From positions 6,822 to 24,183 of the forward strand of contig QKYT01000928.1 in assembly GCA_003550305.1 (NCBI GenBank): a stretch of DNA of 17,362 bases. Direction: 5' to 3'. Shown piece after piece: positions 1-10,064 of this stretch. The position numbers and the translations under genes are program-made. Numbering within the stretch: position 1 is the first letter of the stretch; each line of letters begins with the position of its first letter. The notes beneath the pieces are model-generated. The model was not told where the DNA came from. It did not search any database and saw only the letters and a list, made by a program, of their open reading frames with translations. Source of the stretch: Glomus cerebriforme (Eukaryota; Glomeromycota; Glomeromycetes; Glomerales; Glomeraceae).

Positions 1-471
1 GATTCTCTTGGAGAAATAAGAATTGCTAATATGATAGCAGCTAATTCAAAGATGGGTAATTTGTAATTTTTGTAGTGAATTAATATTTGGAGATAAAGGA
101 GATGTTTGTATAAACCCACATATTATAGAACAATTGACTATATTAGTTTCTATTAACTAAATTATTAATATTTTTACTCATTTAACCGATGCTAAAATGG
201 TTTCAGAATATCTCAATGTTCAATTAAGTGATTCAGTGATATATAATTATAACTTTTAATGGTAAAAAGTTGAATTATGTAACTGAACATACTAAAATTC
301 TAAAACTTCAATCAAATTTCTTTATTATGACTTATAAATGGTATATTACCAATGACAATTGTAATAGTCATTTTATTTATCTAACTTCACTGATAATAGA
401 TCTGATATTCACAAAGTAAATATGCCTAAGCAGAATTTATCAGATACATTAACAATATTTGCGAGGAAGAA
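1..471. other. AT-rich stretch with one weak coding trace
   Basis: No recognisable gene is present. On the plus strand, a frame from about position 70 to 258 stays open except for one TAA near 158, and reads peptides such as CSELIFGDKGDVCINPHI and HLTDAKMVSEYLNVQLSD. This could be a decayed exon, but I recognise no family. The first 20 codons (DSLGEIRIANMIAANSKMGN) lie in another frame. The last part probably holds the 3' untranslated region of the minus-strand gene that ends at 472. Confidence 0.25.
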
Positions 472-1083
472 CTATTCGATAGCAACAAGAATTTTTCTTA
501 GTGGATTCACATAATCTTTCATATTTTTAGGAAATGAATTGAGAAGCTGTCTTGCATCATTTAACGTTTTATCACCTCTATGAAATTCAATATTACTTTG
601 TCTTTTGAACTTTATTAACAATTCAAATTCTTTGATCGTTAAATCATATATCATTAAAAAATCCTCAAGTTGTGAAATACATTTCATATCTTCTTTTCGA
701 TAATCCACCTTTTCCTTCTTAATCTTTTCTAAGATAGCGTAATTCATTTTAGTCCAAAGGTCTTGGCCAAACTTTAATTTTATTTTCATAATAAAATCAG
801 ATATCCAGTCCCTATAACAACTGTAAACGGCTACATCATCTTTGAATTCCTGCAGTTCTTGCACAATTTCTAATATTTCCTGCGTGACATCCGTTCGTGT
901 TTTCGTCATTTGATTTATGTGTTTGCAGTTAGTTTTTAGGTCCTCATAGTGATTTTCAAATTCTTGAAGACATTTATCTATATTTGTTAAAAGCACCTCT
1001 TGTTCTTGAATTTTAGTTTCCAGAGGTTTTATAAGAGATGAATGTTTACATTTCAACACTTTAAATTTGTCATTTCTGTTCAT
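472..1083 (-). CDS. Hypothetical 203-aa coiled-coil protein
   Basis: This is an uninterrupted 203-codon reading frame from ATG at 1083 to a TAG stop at 472. I do not recognise a family. The N-terminal half (roughly residues 10-85) is rich in Leu, Ile, Glu, Gln and Lys in a heptad-like pattern (for example KPLETKIQEQEVLLTNI and VTQEILEIVQELQEF), suggesting a coiled coil. The second half is lysine-rich and probably helical, with no signal peptide or membrane segment. Five cysteines are scattered without a zinc-finger spacing. It is the only long frame in the window with no stop, frameshift or N, so it may be a live gene or a recent copy. The Met start is the first in frame; the region upstream of it is AT-rich with no clear TATA box. 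Splicing to further exons cannot be excluded. Confidence 0.6.
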   Translation of the reverse strand: MNRNDKFKVLKCKHSSLIKPLETKIQEQEVLLTNIDKCLQEFENHYEDLKTNCKHINQMTKTRTDVTQEILEIVQELQEFKDDVAVYSCYRDWISDFIMKIKLKFGQDLWTKMNYAILEKIKKEKVDYRKEDMKCISQLEDFLMIYDLTIKEFELLIKFKRQSNIEFHRGDKTLNDARQLLNSFPKNMKDYVNPLRKILVAIE

Positions 1084-1401
1084 AGTTAATTATAAGAAAG
1101 TTTATAATTTATTGTTATGTCAAGTATGTCAAGAAAGGGGTATGTTAGATTAGGATAAAATGGAAAATTTCGAATGGAAACTTGAGGCTTGAAAAAAAGG
1201 TGGTATTTATATANTTAAAAATAATAAGAATGTAAAAATGAGTCAAAATTAATAATATTACAAACTTGCAATAATAAATTAGTTAATATTAATAATCAAT
1301 GATTTATTACATAAATTTTTATTTATTTACATGCATCACATTCATCACATGCCATAACTTTACTCATATTATAATATCATTACTATATTTTTAATTAGTA
1401 A
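1084..1401. other. AT-rich intergenic DNA
   Basis: No coding frame, RNA gene or clear repeat is visible. This is probably the 5' flank of the minus-strand gene 472-1083. One ambiguous base lies at 1214. The stretch ends at the Helitron-like terminus beginning at 1402. Confidence 0.5.
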
Positions 1402-1430
1402 CTAGCAGTAACCCGTCGCGNTGCGCCGGG
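1402..1430 (-). mobile_element. Helitron-like 3' terminus, minus strand
   Basis: Read on the minus strand, an imperfect GC-rich hairpin at 1430-1412 (arms CCCGGCGC and GCGACGGG, one mismatch, one N in the loop) is followed by TTACTGCTAG and then T. Helitron 3' ends have a short hairpin, about 10 nt of spacer and CTRR, inserted before a host T. This site has all three: CTAG ends at 1402 and the next minus-strand base is T. The same architecture occurs at 12834-12862 in the opposite orientation. No 5' end for this copy was located, so its size is unknown. It would extend rightward from 1402, toward or across the helicase gene. Confidence 0.5.
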
Positions 1431-1889
1431 ATAAATGAGCCTAATCAACATTTAGATTTTGAGTAGCTGACATCTTTGTTCTAGTAAAGGTATGTTTTTA
1501 GGTCTTCATTTTCGTTTTTGCTTTCTACTCCTNTTTTATGTAAAAATGAGCATAGTTTGAAATTAAATGTTGCTGAAACGAGAACTCATGATGAAATGGC
1601 ACGAAAGATTACTAAATATAGTAAAATAGGTAAATTACCGGATGGAACTCCATATGGATTAGATCAAACTCAAGGTAATTGATTAATTCATTTATAAGAA
1701 GNTCGAAAAATTCATTTTAAAACTTNATTTTTAACTTTAATTTAGCCAAGGCATTGATATCTTCTCTAACACGTGAAATTGCATTAGTTGAAGGTATGTA
1801 AAACGCATAACATTATATATATTGTATATGTATATTTTTTTGAAGGATTTTAAAAATAAAATTCTTTATATTCTTTTTATAATTTATAG

Positions 1890-2556
1890 GACCACCTGGT
1901 ACTGGAAAAACTGTAGTTGGTGTTCAAATAATGAAAGTATTATTAGTAAAGGAAATCAAGAAACAAAAATTGGTCCTATTCTCACCATTTGTTTTACTAA
2001 TCATGCCCTTGATCAATTCTTGGAGGTAATTCAAACATGAAATATTAATGTATTGAAAATATTTAATTAAGAATTAACATTCTTCTTTCATATTTGTATT
2101 TTTAAGCATTTGCTTAATGAAAATATAACAAATATAGTAAGATTAGGTTCTCGAACAAAATCTGAAAAGATAAAAGAATTTAGTTTAGAACAAGTTTGTA
2201 GAAATCATGCTTGTAACAAAAAAGAATCCTATTTATTAGCAAAATTATATGAATTAATCGAAGAAATAGAGGAAGAATCTAATAAAATAAAAAATACTTT
2301 ATTTAGAAGATGGATGACATGGGATGATATACAAGAATATTTAATGATTGAGAAAAGAGATTTCTATAATAAATTTGTTAATAGATTTGATAGTAACTTA
2401 CCTAGTTGGGTTTTAGGAACCAATGGTAGAAATGCTCAGGATCAGGATGGTTTTCAGACTACTCGAAAAAATAAGCAAAAGAATAAACATATATTTGAGA
2501 AATGGATAAAAGGAGAAGATATTACAGTAATTAACAAGAGAAAGAAATTTTGTTAA
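1890..2556 (+). other. Helicase ATP-binding exons: Walker A and start of helicase domain
   Basis: The codon split over 1793/1890 begins the Walker A motif GPPGTGKT (1890-1912), preceded in the previous exon by ALISSLTREIALVEG. The motif TNHALDQFLE follows at 1996-2025 but in a different frame. The shift is best explained by one missing base in the A-run near 1965-1970. After the 81-bp intron 2026-2106 the frame resumes with HLLNENITNIVRLGSRTKSE, as in UPF1-like helicases, where a conserved R-GS-(R/S) segment follows motif Ia. The frame stops at 2556 and continues in another frame from about 2550, so a second indel lies near 2545. Confidence 0.8.
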
Positions 2557-3960
2557 ATCCTCTCAAAAATGACAAGAAAAATGTTAAGAAAGGATCCAAT
2601 CAAAATACATTTGAATTATTGAATGAGAAAACTGATGATAAAAAAATGGAATCAAATAATAATGAATCGCAAGTTGATCATAGTGCGATAGAATGGATCA
2701 AAAATTATAAAGAACCAAAAAAAAATCATTCTTTAAATGTATTATTAAATAATCATTCAATTTGGAATATGTCAAGGGTAGAAAGATAAAAACTTCATGA
2801 TCATTGGATTACAAAAGTTTATAACGATATTGTAGAAAAATTATCAGATTTACAAAAAAGGCATGAAGAAAAACGTCAAGAAATAAATGATATATATGAT
2901 GAAGGATGTCGTCAAGTATTATTAGGCAGTGATGTTATTGGTATGACTACTAATGGTGCTGCTAAATTTCAAAATTTAATTAGATCAATTGGACCTAGAA
3001 TTATTGTTTGTGAAGAAGCTGGTAAAGTATTAGAAGCTCACATTCTTAGTGNATTAACTCCCTCAACTCAACATTTGATATTAATAGGAGACCATAATCA
3101 ACTTAGANCCAATATTACAACTTACTCTCTAAGTATAGATTCATCAACAGGAAAAAATTATCAATTAGATAAATCGTTATTTGAAAGATTAGTTAATGGT
3201 GATAAAGCAGCCAAAGTCGAAAAAGCTCAACTTTTAACTCAGAGATGTATGAGAGGAGAAATTTCTGATTTAATTAGATATAAACTTTATCCAAATTTAA
3301 TTGATAGTGATAATACTAAAAAATATGAGAATGTGCGTGGTGCTCAACATAATGTATATTTTATTGAGCATAGAAATCCAGAAAATTCAGGCGGAGAGCT
3401 TGCAGTGAAATCTCATGTGAATAATTATGAAATTAAAATGGTGGTTGAGATGGTAAAATATTTTGTTAGGAATGGGTATACTAAACCTGATGATATAACC
3501 ATACTTACTCCTTATTTAGGATAAATGATTAAAATTAAAGCAGCTTTAGCTAAATCATTTGTTGTTGTTATTGACGAAAGAGATGCACTGAACATTGCTG
3601 AAATGGAGGAAGAANGAGAAGGTGNAGAAAATGACAATGGAAATGTTGAAAATATAAGNNTTGCATCAAAAAGATCATTAAATCAACAGGTTACTTTAAG
3701 AACTGTTGATAATTTCCAAGGTGAAGAAGCAAACATAATTATTGTTTCATTAGTTCGTAATTTCTCTAAATCTGGTGATCGTGAATCTATTGGATTTCTC
3801 AAAAATACAAATAGAAGTAATGTTTTATTGTCACGTGCTCGCAAAGGAATGTATCTCATTGGTAATTCTGAATTAATAGCGATGAAATCTAAAGATATGT
3901 GGACTCCTGTGATTGATATTTTACATAGGCATGGACAAGTTGGTTTTGGTATGCCAATTA
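2550..3960 (+). other. Helicase core with motifs II, III, V and VI
   Basis: One frame runs through two nonsense codons. TAA at 2787 follows MSRVER; TAA at 3522 follows TILTPYLG, where family members have Gln. Motif II reads IIVCEEAGKVLEAH (about 3000-3040), motif III reads LIGDHNQLR (about 3080-3107), TVDNFQGEEANIIIVSL (about 3700-3750) is motif V-like, and NVLLSRARKGMYLIGN (about 3818-3868) is motif VI with its arginine. The acidic insert EMEEE to ENDNGNVEN carries four ambiguous bases. All core ATPase motifs are recognisable, so the helicase fold was complete before the stops appeared. Confidence 0.8.
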
Positions 3961-4965
3961 AATGCCATAAACATCCTGATTATGTTAATGTTATTGTTGA
4001 ACCTGAACAATTTGAACAAGTCAGTCCTGATGGTAGATGTTATCAAAATTGTAACATGTCACTTCCTTGCAGACACATATGTAGTTATAAGTGTCATTCA
4101 GATGATCCTGAACACATTGGGGTCAAATGCAATAAACCTTGTTCAAGATGTCATTTAGGATGTAATTATCCATGTCCAAAATCTTGTTTTGAAGATTGTG
4201 GAAAATGTGGATTTTCTATAGGGTATATCATATTACCTGGTTGTGGTCATGTATTGCAAAATGCTAAATGTTAGCAAAACAAACTTAAAACAATACTTAA
4301 TTGTGAAAAATTGGTTCCAAAAAAATTACTATATTGTGAATATTATAAAGAAATTCATGTAAGTAAATTTCTTCATATATTTATGATAATATTTATTCAT
4401 ATTTTTAATTATATATATGTATATATATTCTTTTTTTCCTTTATGTTTTTAGTGCTTTGAGTCTGTTTTTAATACAAAGTGTACAGAAAAATGTGAAAAA
4501 CAATTGGAATGTGGTCATGAATATTTGGATAAATGCTTTGAATGTCAAGAACGGTCTAAACTACAAGACAAAAGCATAATGATTTTTATTGAACGAATAC
4601 AACATGGAAAATGTCAAAATGTATGTGATAGATTACTATTTTGTGGATATATATGTAAAAAATATTATCATGAAGGAAAAGAATGTCCACCATGTAAGAA
4701 TAAATGTACAGTAATATGTAAGCATACATCATGTAATAAAGGTTGTTTAGAATCTTGTGCTGTATGTGCAGAAAAATATTTATGGGAATGTAAACATCAA
4801 GGAAAATGTGAACTAAGTTGTGGAACTCCTTGTTATAGATTACCATATAATGAAAGATGTAATAAAGAATTGGAATGTGGACATAAATATGCCAGAATTT
4901 GTGGTGAAATATGTTCTTCAAAGGATTTTTACATTATCTGTGCTCCTGAAAAAGTTAAAAACCAA
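3948..4965 (+). other. NF-X1-type cysteine-rich zinc-finger repeats
   Basis: This segment is packed with Cys-His clusters typical of NF-X1 repeats: KCHKHPDY, CYQNCNMSLPCRHICSYKC, CNKPCSRCHLGCNYPCPKSC and CGFSIGY to PGCGHV. After the intron come CTEKCEKQLECGHEYLDKC, CPPCKNKCTVICKH, CNKGCLESCAVC and CKHQGKCELSCGTPC. A TAG at 4272 interrupts the first block after QNAKC, and the frame continues with QNKLKTILNCEKLVP. The exon break is a normal GT-AG intron at 4359-4452. At the 3' border of the second block (4965/4966) the donor appears to lack one G, because the next exon is off frame by one base. Confidence 0.8.
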
Positions 4966-5049
4966 GTAAATTAACTCATTAATTCTTATTTAAATTTATT
5001 ATTATTTAATCTTTATTTTAATATTTTGTTTTTTTTAAAAAAAAAACAG

Positions 5050-6532
5050 TTTCAGATATAATAATCAATGGTATGTTTAGTGAAGTAGATTGGGAGGAAG
5101 AAAGAATGATTGTTCTTTCTTGTGGGCATGTGTATACTATGGAAACTATGGATATGCTTATGGAAATGAAAAATTATTATGAAGGTTCGATTGAAGGAGG
5201 ATGGACATCAGCCAAAATACTCCCAACTTTACCAATGGCTCCAAAGACATGTCCATCATGTAGAACACCAGTTAAAGATATCAGGAGATATGGAAGAATA
5301 ATTAATAAATGTATCTTAGATATACAAAACAAAAAATTTTTATCAAAATATGATCGTNGACTAAAAGAAATTATCAAACAAATTATTTCTTTCNGAGACA
5401 AAATGAGAAGTAAGAGAAATGAATTAAAAATTNCTTTANCCAAATTTGAATTAAGATCAAGTGAATTAGTATTTAAAGAAAATAATGTTATAAATGAAGA
5501 ATTACCTGAAATTACTCCTTATAATTATTTTGAGAATATTGGAATGTATNATGGATTTGATGAAAATAGTGAGCGAGCTTGGATTAAGCATGTTAAAAAC
5601 CTATTAGGTCATTATCGGATGTTAACCTCAATTATTTGTGCCTCAAAATTGCCATCTCATAAAAAAGCTTTTGAGGCTGCTATTTCAAGTTTGTAAGTAT
5701 AAAAAATAATTATTTAAATAAAAGTTCCTTAATATTTTATTTTATTTTACTTTTTTTTTAGATTTCAATCTAAATTAGCAAAGGTAGATTCTGAAAAAGA
5801 TTTAATTGCAAAATTATCAAATCTTCAGATTTTGGATGACTCTTCATCAAGTTTTGTATCATCAAATGTAAATAATTTAAGGACTGCTTCTTCTGAAACT
5901 TTTCAAGAAACGCTTTCACAAGTAGGAATTTCAATCCCACAAGTAGATCGTAGGATTTATTTGNACGCATTTTTTGAAATTGTCAATATACAAAAAATTC
6001 TACACCATGAAATTTTGTTTATAATTCAAGAATTATCAAAAGAATCGATCCCATTTGTAGTACCATTTGTAATTGGAAATGACTTAAATATTAAAGAAGT
6101 TTGGAAAAATTTATTGAAAGATTACAACGTTCTATTCAAAATCATCTATATACGATAAGAGAAATAGCAGAATCTATTTATTATGGTAGACATTTACTTT
6201 TGGTTAGCATAGAAATATTAGAATTTGATCTTAAATTGCTCACATATCAATTAAGATATCCACCTAACGGAAGTAGTGTTGTTAGTAAAGCACTTCAAGC
6301 AAGAATTATAGAAAAATGTAAAGATATTTATAATAATACTTGAATCTAGCTAATAGTGATAGATATAATAATGCTGAAGAAGAGTTTAAGGATAGTATTC
6401 GCAAAAGATTAGTAAATTTATTGGAAAATTGTAATGAAGTTAAAACNTGCGCTGAGAATTTGAGCAGAACTTTAAGTATTGAAGAAAAATTAGAAATTCA
6501 TCAAGCCATGAAAGCTGAATTTCGAAGTTCAG
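5050..6532 (+). other. RING-like motif and helical C-terminal region of the ZNFX1-like gene
   Basis: The exon 5050-5692 encodes DWEEERMIVLSCGHVYTMET and, about 45 residues later, TCPSCRTPV. This CGH...CPxC arrangement is the partial RING-like motif seen in this family between the NF-X1 repeats and the RZ finger. A 69-bp intron (5693-5761) is followed by exon 5762-6532, which encodes a long helical region. The frame shifts near 6105 (into KFIERLQRSIQNHLYTIREI) and again near 6338 (into LANSDRYNNAEEEF). Seven ambiguous bases fall in this part. The exon ends MKAEFRSS-G, joining in phase to the RZ exon at 6600. Confidence 0.75.
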
Positions 6533-6646
6533 GTATGATAAAATTCATTCNATTCTATATTTTTTTTGTTTGTAATTGACATATTTTTATTATTATTAGG
6601 ACATTGGTATGAGTGTCCCAATGGTCATCCGGTAAGTAATTTAATG

Positions 6647-6655
6647 ATATTTTTA
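6647..6655. repeat. MULE target-site duplication, left copy
   Basis: ATATTTTTA directly precedes the element and is repeated without mismatch at 10260-10268 after it. Nine bases is the usual MULE duplication length. The target is AT-rich intron sequence 15 bp after the splice donor. Confidence 0.88.
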
Positions 6656-6676
6656 GGGAATTGCTAAACATTGCCT

Positions 6677-6751
6677 AGGTGATTGTTATCTGGGTGATCA
6701 TTGCCTGGATAATTGTCGCTTAGGTGATCATCACCTGGGCGATCATCGCCT
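6677..6751 (+). repeat. Five 15-bp near-palindromic subterminal repeats
   Basis: Units: AGGTGATTGTTATCT, GGGTGATCATTGCCT, GGATAATTGTCGCTT, AGGTGATCATCACCT and GGGCGATCATCGCCT, head to tail without spacers. The fourth and fifth are almost self-complementary around GATCATC. Short arrays near transposon tips often bind the transposase; that role is inferred here. Confidence 0.8.
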
Positions 6752-6827
6752 GGATTTTTTTTTCGAATATATCACATGATTTATAATATATAAATATATC
6801 TATTATTCGTTAACAATTATTAAATTT

Positions 6828-6905
6828 GCTCAGTTAGTTCAGTGGTTAGAATGCTAGATAATTTTTTTTATCTTAGAAATGCAGGTTTGATTCCTGCACT
6901 GGGCC
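6828..6905 (+). tRNA. tRNA-like module in the left MULE terminal repeat (probable tRNA-derived relic)
   Basis: A 78-nt segment folds like a tRNA. The acceptor arms GCTCAGT and ACTGGGC pair over 7 bp (one G-T). The A box TAGTTCAGTGG fits the pol III consensus. The T stem GCAGG/CCTGC is perfect around TTTGATT, and the B box GGTTTGATTCC has one change from consensus. The anticodon arm is abnormal: CTAGA and CTTAG enclose a T-rich loop of about 13 nt, so no anticodon can be assigned. T-runs follow within about 10 nt, resembling pol III terminators. CCA is not encoded, as expected for a eukaryote. It is more likely a tRNA-derived promoter-like element than a working tRNA. Confidence 0.6.
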
Positions 6906-7117
6906 TTTAATTTTTTCAATTTTTTTATCGTTTCGGAGTCGTGAAGTCACATGAATTAAAAAGCGAACGTCCTCAAACAGCGCGCAGAGCGCGTTCATTT
7001 AATAAATGCAAATTATTTTCAAAATTTTTTATTAAAACAAGCATTAACATCCATTTTGGATTGGAATAATCATATTCTATTCTAAACTAATTATTTTTAA
7101 GATTTTTTTGGATTCTT

Positions 7118-9827
7118 TTTATNTTCNCACCTACGCGCATTGTGTCCACTGCCTTTACAGTNACTGCATACATACTTCGATCGATGTGTACTAGCAGTTC
7201 CACTTGACTTTAGATTTCAATTTCCTTCCAATGCATTCTTCATGTGCTTTCTTGGAGCACCTTTCATATGCATTTCGTAAGGGTTATTGATTTCTGGCAA
7301 ATTCTCTTTGCCGATCCTAAAACGTTCCTTCTCTCTTATTTATCCTTGCAACATTTCATTTAATTCGTCTTCACAACCTATTTCAAGAGCTAGTCCAATT
7401 GCTTTCTTCATGTAACCAAAACCTTGATTATATTTGGCTTGATTGGATAGATTTTGCTTAACAGTTTCTGAAAATGCTTATGTATGACGAATTTCATGTA
7501 ATAGGCTAAAATCTGGCCTAATTTAATGTTCATACATGGGTTTGTTCTTTTCGCTGCAAATTGTGATTGCAGGTTCTTCTTAAAAATCAGAAAACCTTTC
7601 ATTGTATCATTGATCTGGGATGAGTCCGATATGAAACATAGCTTTATCCAAATTAAGCATCACTGAAAAAAATGACGGCAAACTAATCCTCTCATTACGA
7701 GCCACATGCAAGTACACAAGTGGCTAGCATTATCACATATCACCACAAAATGCTCTTTATTTTGCTCAATTGTTATTACACGCCAAACCTTATGAATGCC
7801 AGTATTATTAAGGTATGTAATCAGGGTATGTAAGTTGGATATTGATGATTTATAGTTATCTTCAGGAAAATTCAACTTTTCAGATTGTTCATCATCATCA
7901 TCTTGTTCTTCATCATCATCTTGTTCTTCATCATTGTCTTGTTCTTTACCATCGTCTTGTTCATCATCATCTTGCCCTTCATCAGTTTGTTCTTCATCAC
8001 CAGATTGTTTATCGTCATCTTGCCCTTCATCAGCTTGTTCTTCATTGCCAGATTGTTCATCTTCAAATTGCTTTTCATCATCGGATTGTAGTCCTTCACC
8101 ATCTTCACCACCTTCATCTTGTCCTTTGTCAATGGAAATCTAGATGAAATTCATTGAATAAAGATGATGTGTGATTTGCAAGTAAATATTAATAGTGCGA
8201 CTTATACCTCATTTTTGAGCAAATCCTTCCAATTCTCTACTTTATTTGCACGATAAAGTAAACTTTCATTCATTTGACTGTGCTGCATCTTTAAAATACG
8301 AGGGGTAAGAAATTTTTTGATAATGATATCAATTCTTTTGAAGTACCTCCCTATAATGTTCGGCAAACCCACTGTAGGATTTTGATCTGATTGTTCATGC
8401 TATTTGAATTGTTCTTCTTTGTCAAGAAGTGACTGGATATGTGTATCCAATTCGAACAATGTTGCTAAACTTTTGAATGATCATTTGACTAGTGAATTGT
8501 AACCCTCAAAGCGTTGAATAGACTGGATTCTCGCATTAAATGATCAATTGGTATGACATAATGCCCAACTAGTTACAACTTGCCCAAGTGCACACTTTAG
8601 GTATTTTCTTGCTGTTGGATAGCCAGCAAGAAGTTCATGCCATCATTTTTGAAATTCACTCTCTGAGAAGGAATTCTGACATTCATTCCATGCTTTCACA
8701 AAATTATTGTAATTTTTACGAAGCTGATCTTTCAGATTTTTGTCAAGGTTTTTGCGCAGATGCCAGATACAGTAATTATGTTTAGTTAATGGCAGCATTT
8801 TGTGAATAGCTGAAACCATCGCGGGGTCTGCATTAGTGAATAGAACATTTGGCGCAAGATTGTCTGTGGCAGACAGCAAACATTCCAGAATTTACTGATA
8901 GCTTTCTTTGATTTTATCTGATATAACAGCAGTTATGACCATACGTGAACATGCATGATTATCCACTATTATTGTAAGGGATAGATACATGCGATATTTG
9001 TTCGTTTGTGATGTGTTATCATTGATCGCAATATTGTGAAACCTTCATCACAGTTATATCTGCGACGGTCTCATCCAGAAAAGACCTGTAAGATGGCTGT
9101 CTTCATCCTCCAACCTTGTTTTGACAAACCACTCATGTTTCTCACGTTGTAATTTCATTAGCCTTTCAAATGTTTCAGCAGCATCTGTTTTCAATTTTTT
9201 TCAACCGTTCTGAAAGTGACAAATTGCATTATATACATTTTTTGGGTGTATTACTGTCTCAGGGAAATGTTTTTGAAGTGCGCAGATAATCAGACCTGCT
9301 TCACAGCCAACATTTACAAGAAATTGGATCTCTTTAAGAATTTCTGGTCCAAGTTGACGATTTGATACTAAATTTTCCTTTTCAGCGAGAAAATGGTTAT
9401 GTTCGTTGCATAGTAAGGTGATATATATGAGCCCACCAGTGAGCCGAAGGTTAATATTCCAGAGACAATTCGATTTTACACTTTCACACTCACGGACATC
9501 TTCTGTGTCAGCTTTCTTCTGTGTACGATATACTCCTAAAAACTTGCAACTAAAGGTATGACATACAATCTCACCTTCTTTGTTTTTCTCAAGCTGAGTC
9601 TTCTTCACTTCAAAGCCAGTATTTTTTGTATAGCTTTCAACTCATTTTTCAGCAGAGTCCCAGTCCTCAAACACATCTCCTTTCTCAAGGTCAAATACCA
9701 GACATTTTTCTTCGCTAAACATACTTTCAGATTCATATTCATCTTGTAGCTTGTTAATGTCATCTATCTCTTCATCTGCTGAGAAGTACACCTCAAAAAG
9801 ATGGCGCTTATTATGCACATTATCCAT
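7118..9827 (-). pseudogene. MULE transposase (FAR1 / MULE / SWIM / zinc knuckle), degraded
   Basis: Reading starts at ATG 9827. The order is: an acidic N-terminus; a FAR1-like DNA-binding region (CHTFSCKFLGVYR, ECESVKSNCLWNINLRL, CNEHNHFL; about 9640-9200); a catalytic region with YLSLTIIVDNHACSRM, VLFTNADPAMVSAI and CIWHLRKNL (about 9000-8740); WHELLAGYPTARKYLK; an Asp/Glu/Gln-rich tract (8141-7880); a SWIM finger HLCTCMWLVMRGLVCRHFF; and KYVC-x2-CKGSGHNARRC, a CCHC zinc knuckle at about 7175-7131. Stops at 9642, 9201, 8892 and 8643, several further stops and frameshifts (near 9075 and just after the SWIM motif) destroy the frame. The expected second catalytic Asp in FTDADPAM is Asn here. 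A GT-AG intron near 8205-8142 is likely, because the tract before the acidic region ends KNEV and resumes after TAG. Confidence 0.85.
7880..8141 (-). other. Acidic Asp/Glu/Gln-rich tract of the MULE transposase
   Basis: In the frame that continues into NFPEDNYKSS and the SWIM finger, this segment reads about 80 residues dominated by Asp, Glu and Gln (units such as DEGQDDD and NDEEQDDDEEQ). On the plus strand it is a TCATCATC/TTGTTC triplet repeat, which creates spurious Ser/Cys-rich or Phe/Ile-rich frames. The tract lies between the catalytic and SWIM regions, directly after a probable intron acceptor. Its function is unknown; it may be a flexible linker expanded by triplet slippage. Confidence 0.7.
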
Positions 9828-10064
9828 TGGTTATTGGTATTACTCTTTGTTCTGTAATAAAAGAAAACAAAGAAAACTCAGTGAAATGATTAGAAGGAAA
9901 TTTGTTTTTTCTTACTGATTTTGGCATTTAGTATGCTGTATAACACATGATATATCATATGAAAAATTCAAAATCATAATGCATTTTTGTGTTATTGCGT
10001 AATGTGCCTTTTAATTCACGTGACTTCGCGACTCTGAAATGATGAAAAAATTGAAAAAATTAAA

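Larger units (their letters stand above)
6656..6961 (+). repeat. MULE left terminal inverted repeat
   Basis: This matches the inverted complement of 10009-10259 apart from scattered substitutions, three extra 15-bp units and about 10 bp of AT insertion. From the tip inward it contains GGGAATTGCTAAACAT, five 15-bp near-palindromic units (6677-6751), a T-run, an AT-rich block, a tRNA-like module (6828-6905), T-rich DNA and a CG-containing inner edge ending near CACATGAATTAAAA. Substitutions between the two repeats are mostly transitions, as seen in the tRNA-like part. Confidence 0.85.

Noticed and set aside
4586..4921. Minus-strand 111-residue frame rich in Ile, Tyr and His
   Set aside because: It is antisense to the NF-X1 zinc-finger exon, and its composition is the complement of the Cys/Lys codons.
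6828..6905. A functional nuclear tRNA gene
   Set aside because: Acceptor and T arms are good, but the anticodon loop is about twice normal length with no assignable anticodon, and the unit is part of a transposon terminal repeat.
7872..8132. Minus-strand Met/Lys/Asn-rich 86-residue frame
   Set aside because: It is the wrong frame of the same repeat; the Asp/Glu/Gln frame joins in phase to NFPEDNYKSS and the SWIM finger.
7842..8147. Plus-strand His-, Phe/Ile- or Ser/Cys-rich proteins over the triplet repeat
   Set aside because: These are antisense shadows of the acidic tract, whose minus-strand frame continues into the SWIM finger.
8588..8785. Plus-strand 65-residue frame
   Set aside because: It is antisense to the catalytic region of the MULE transposase.
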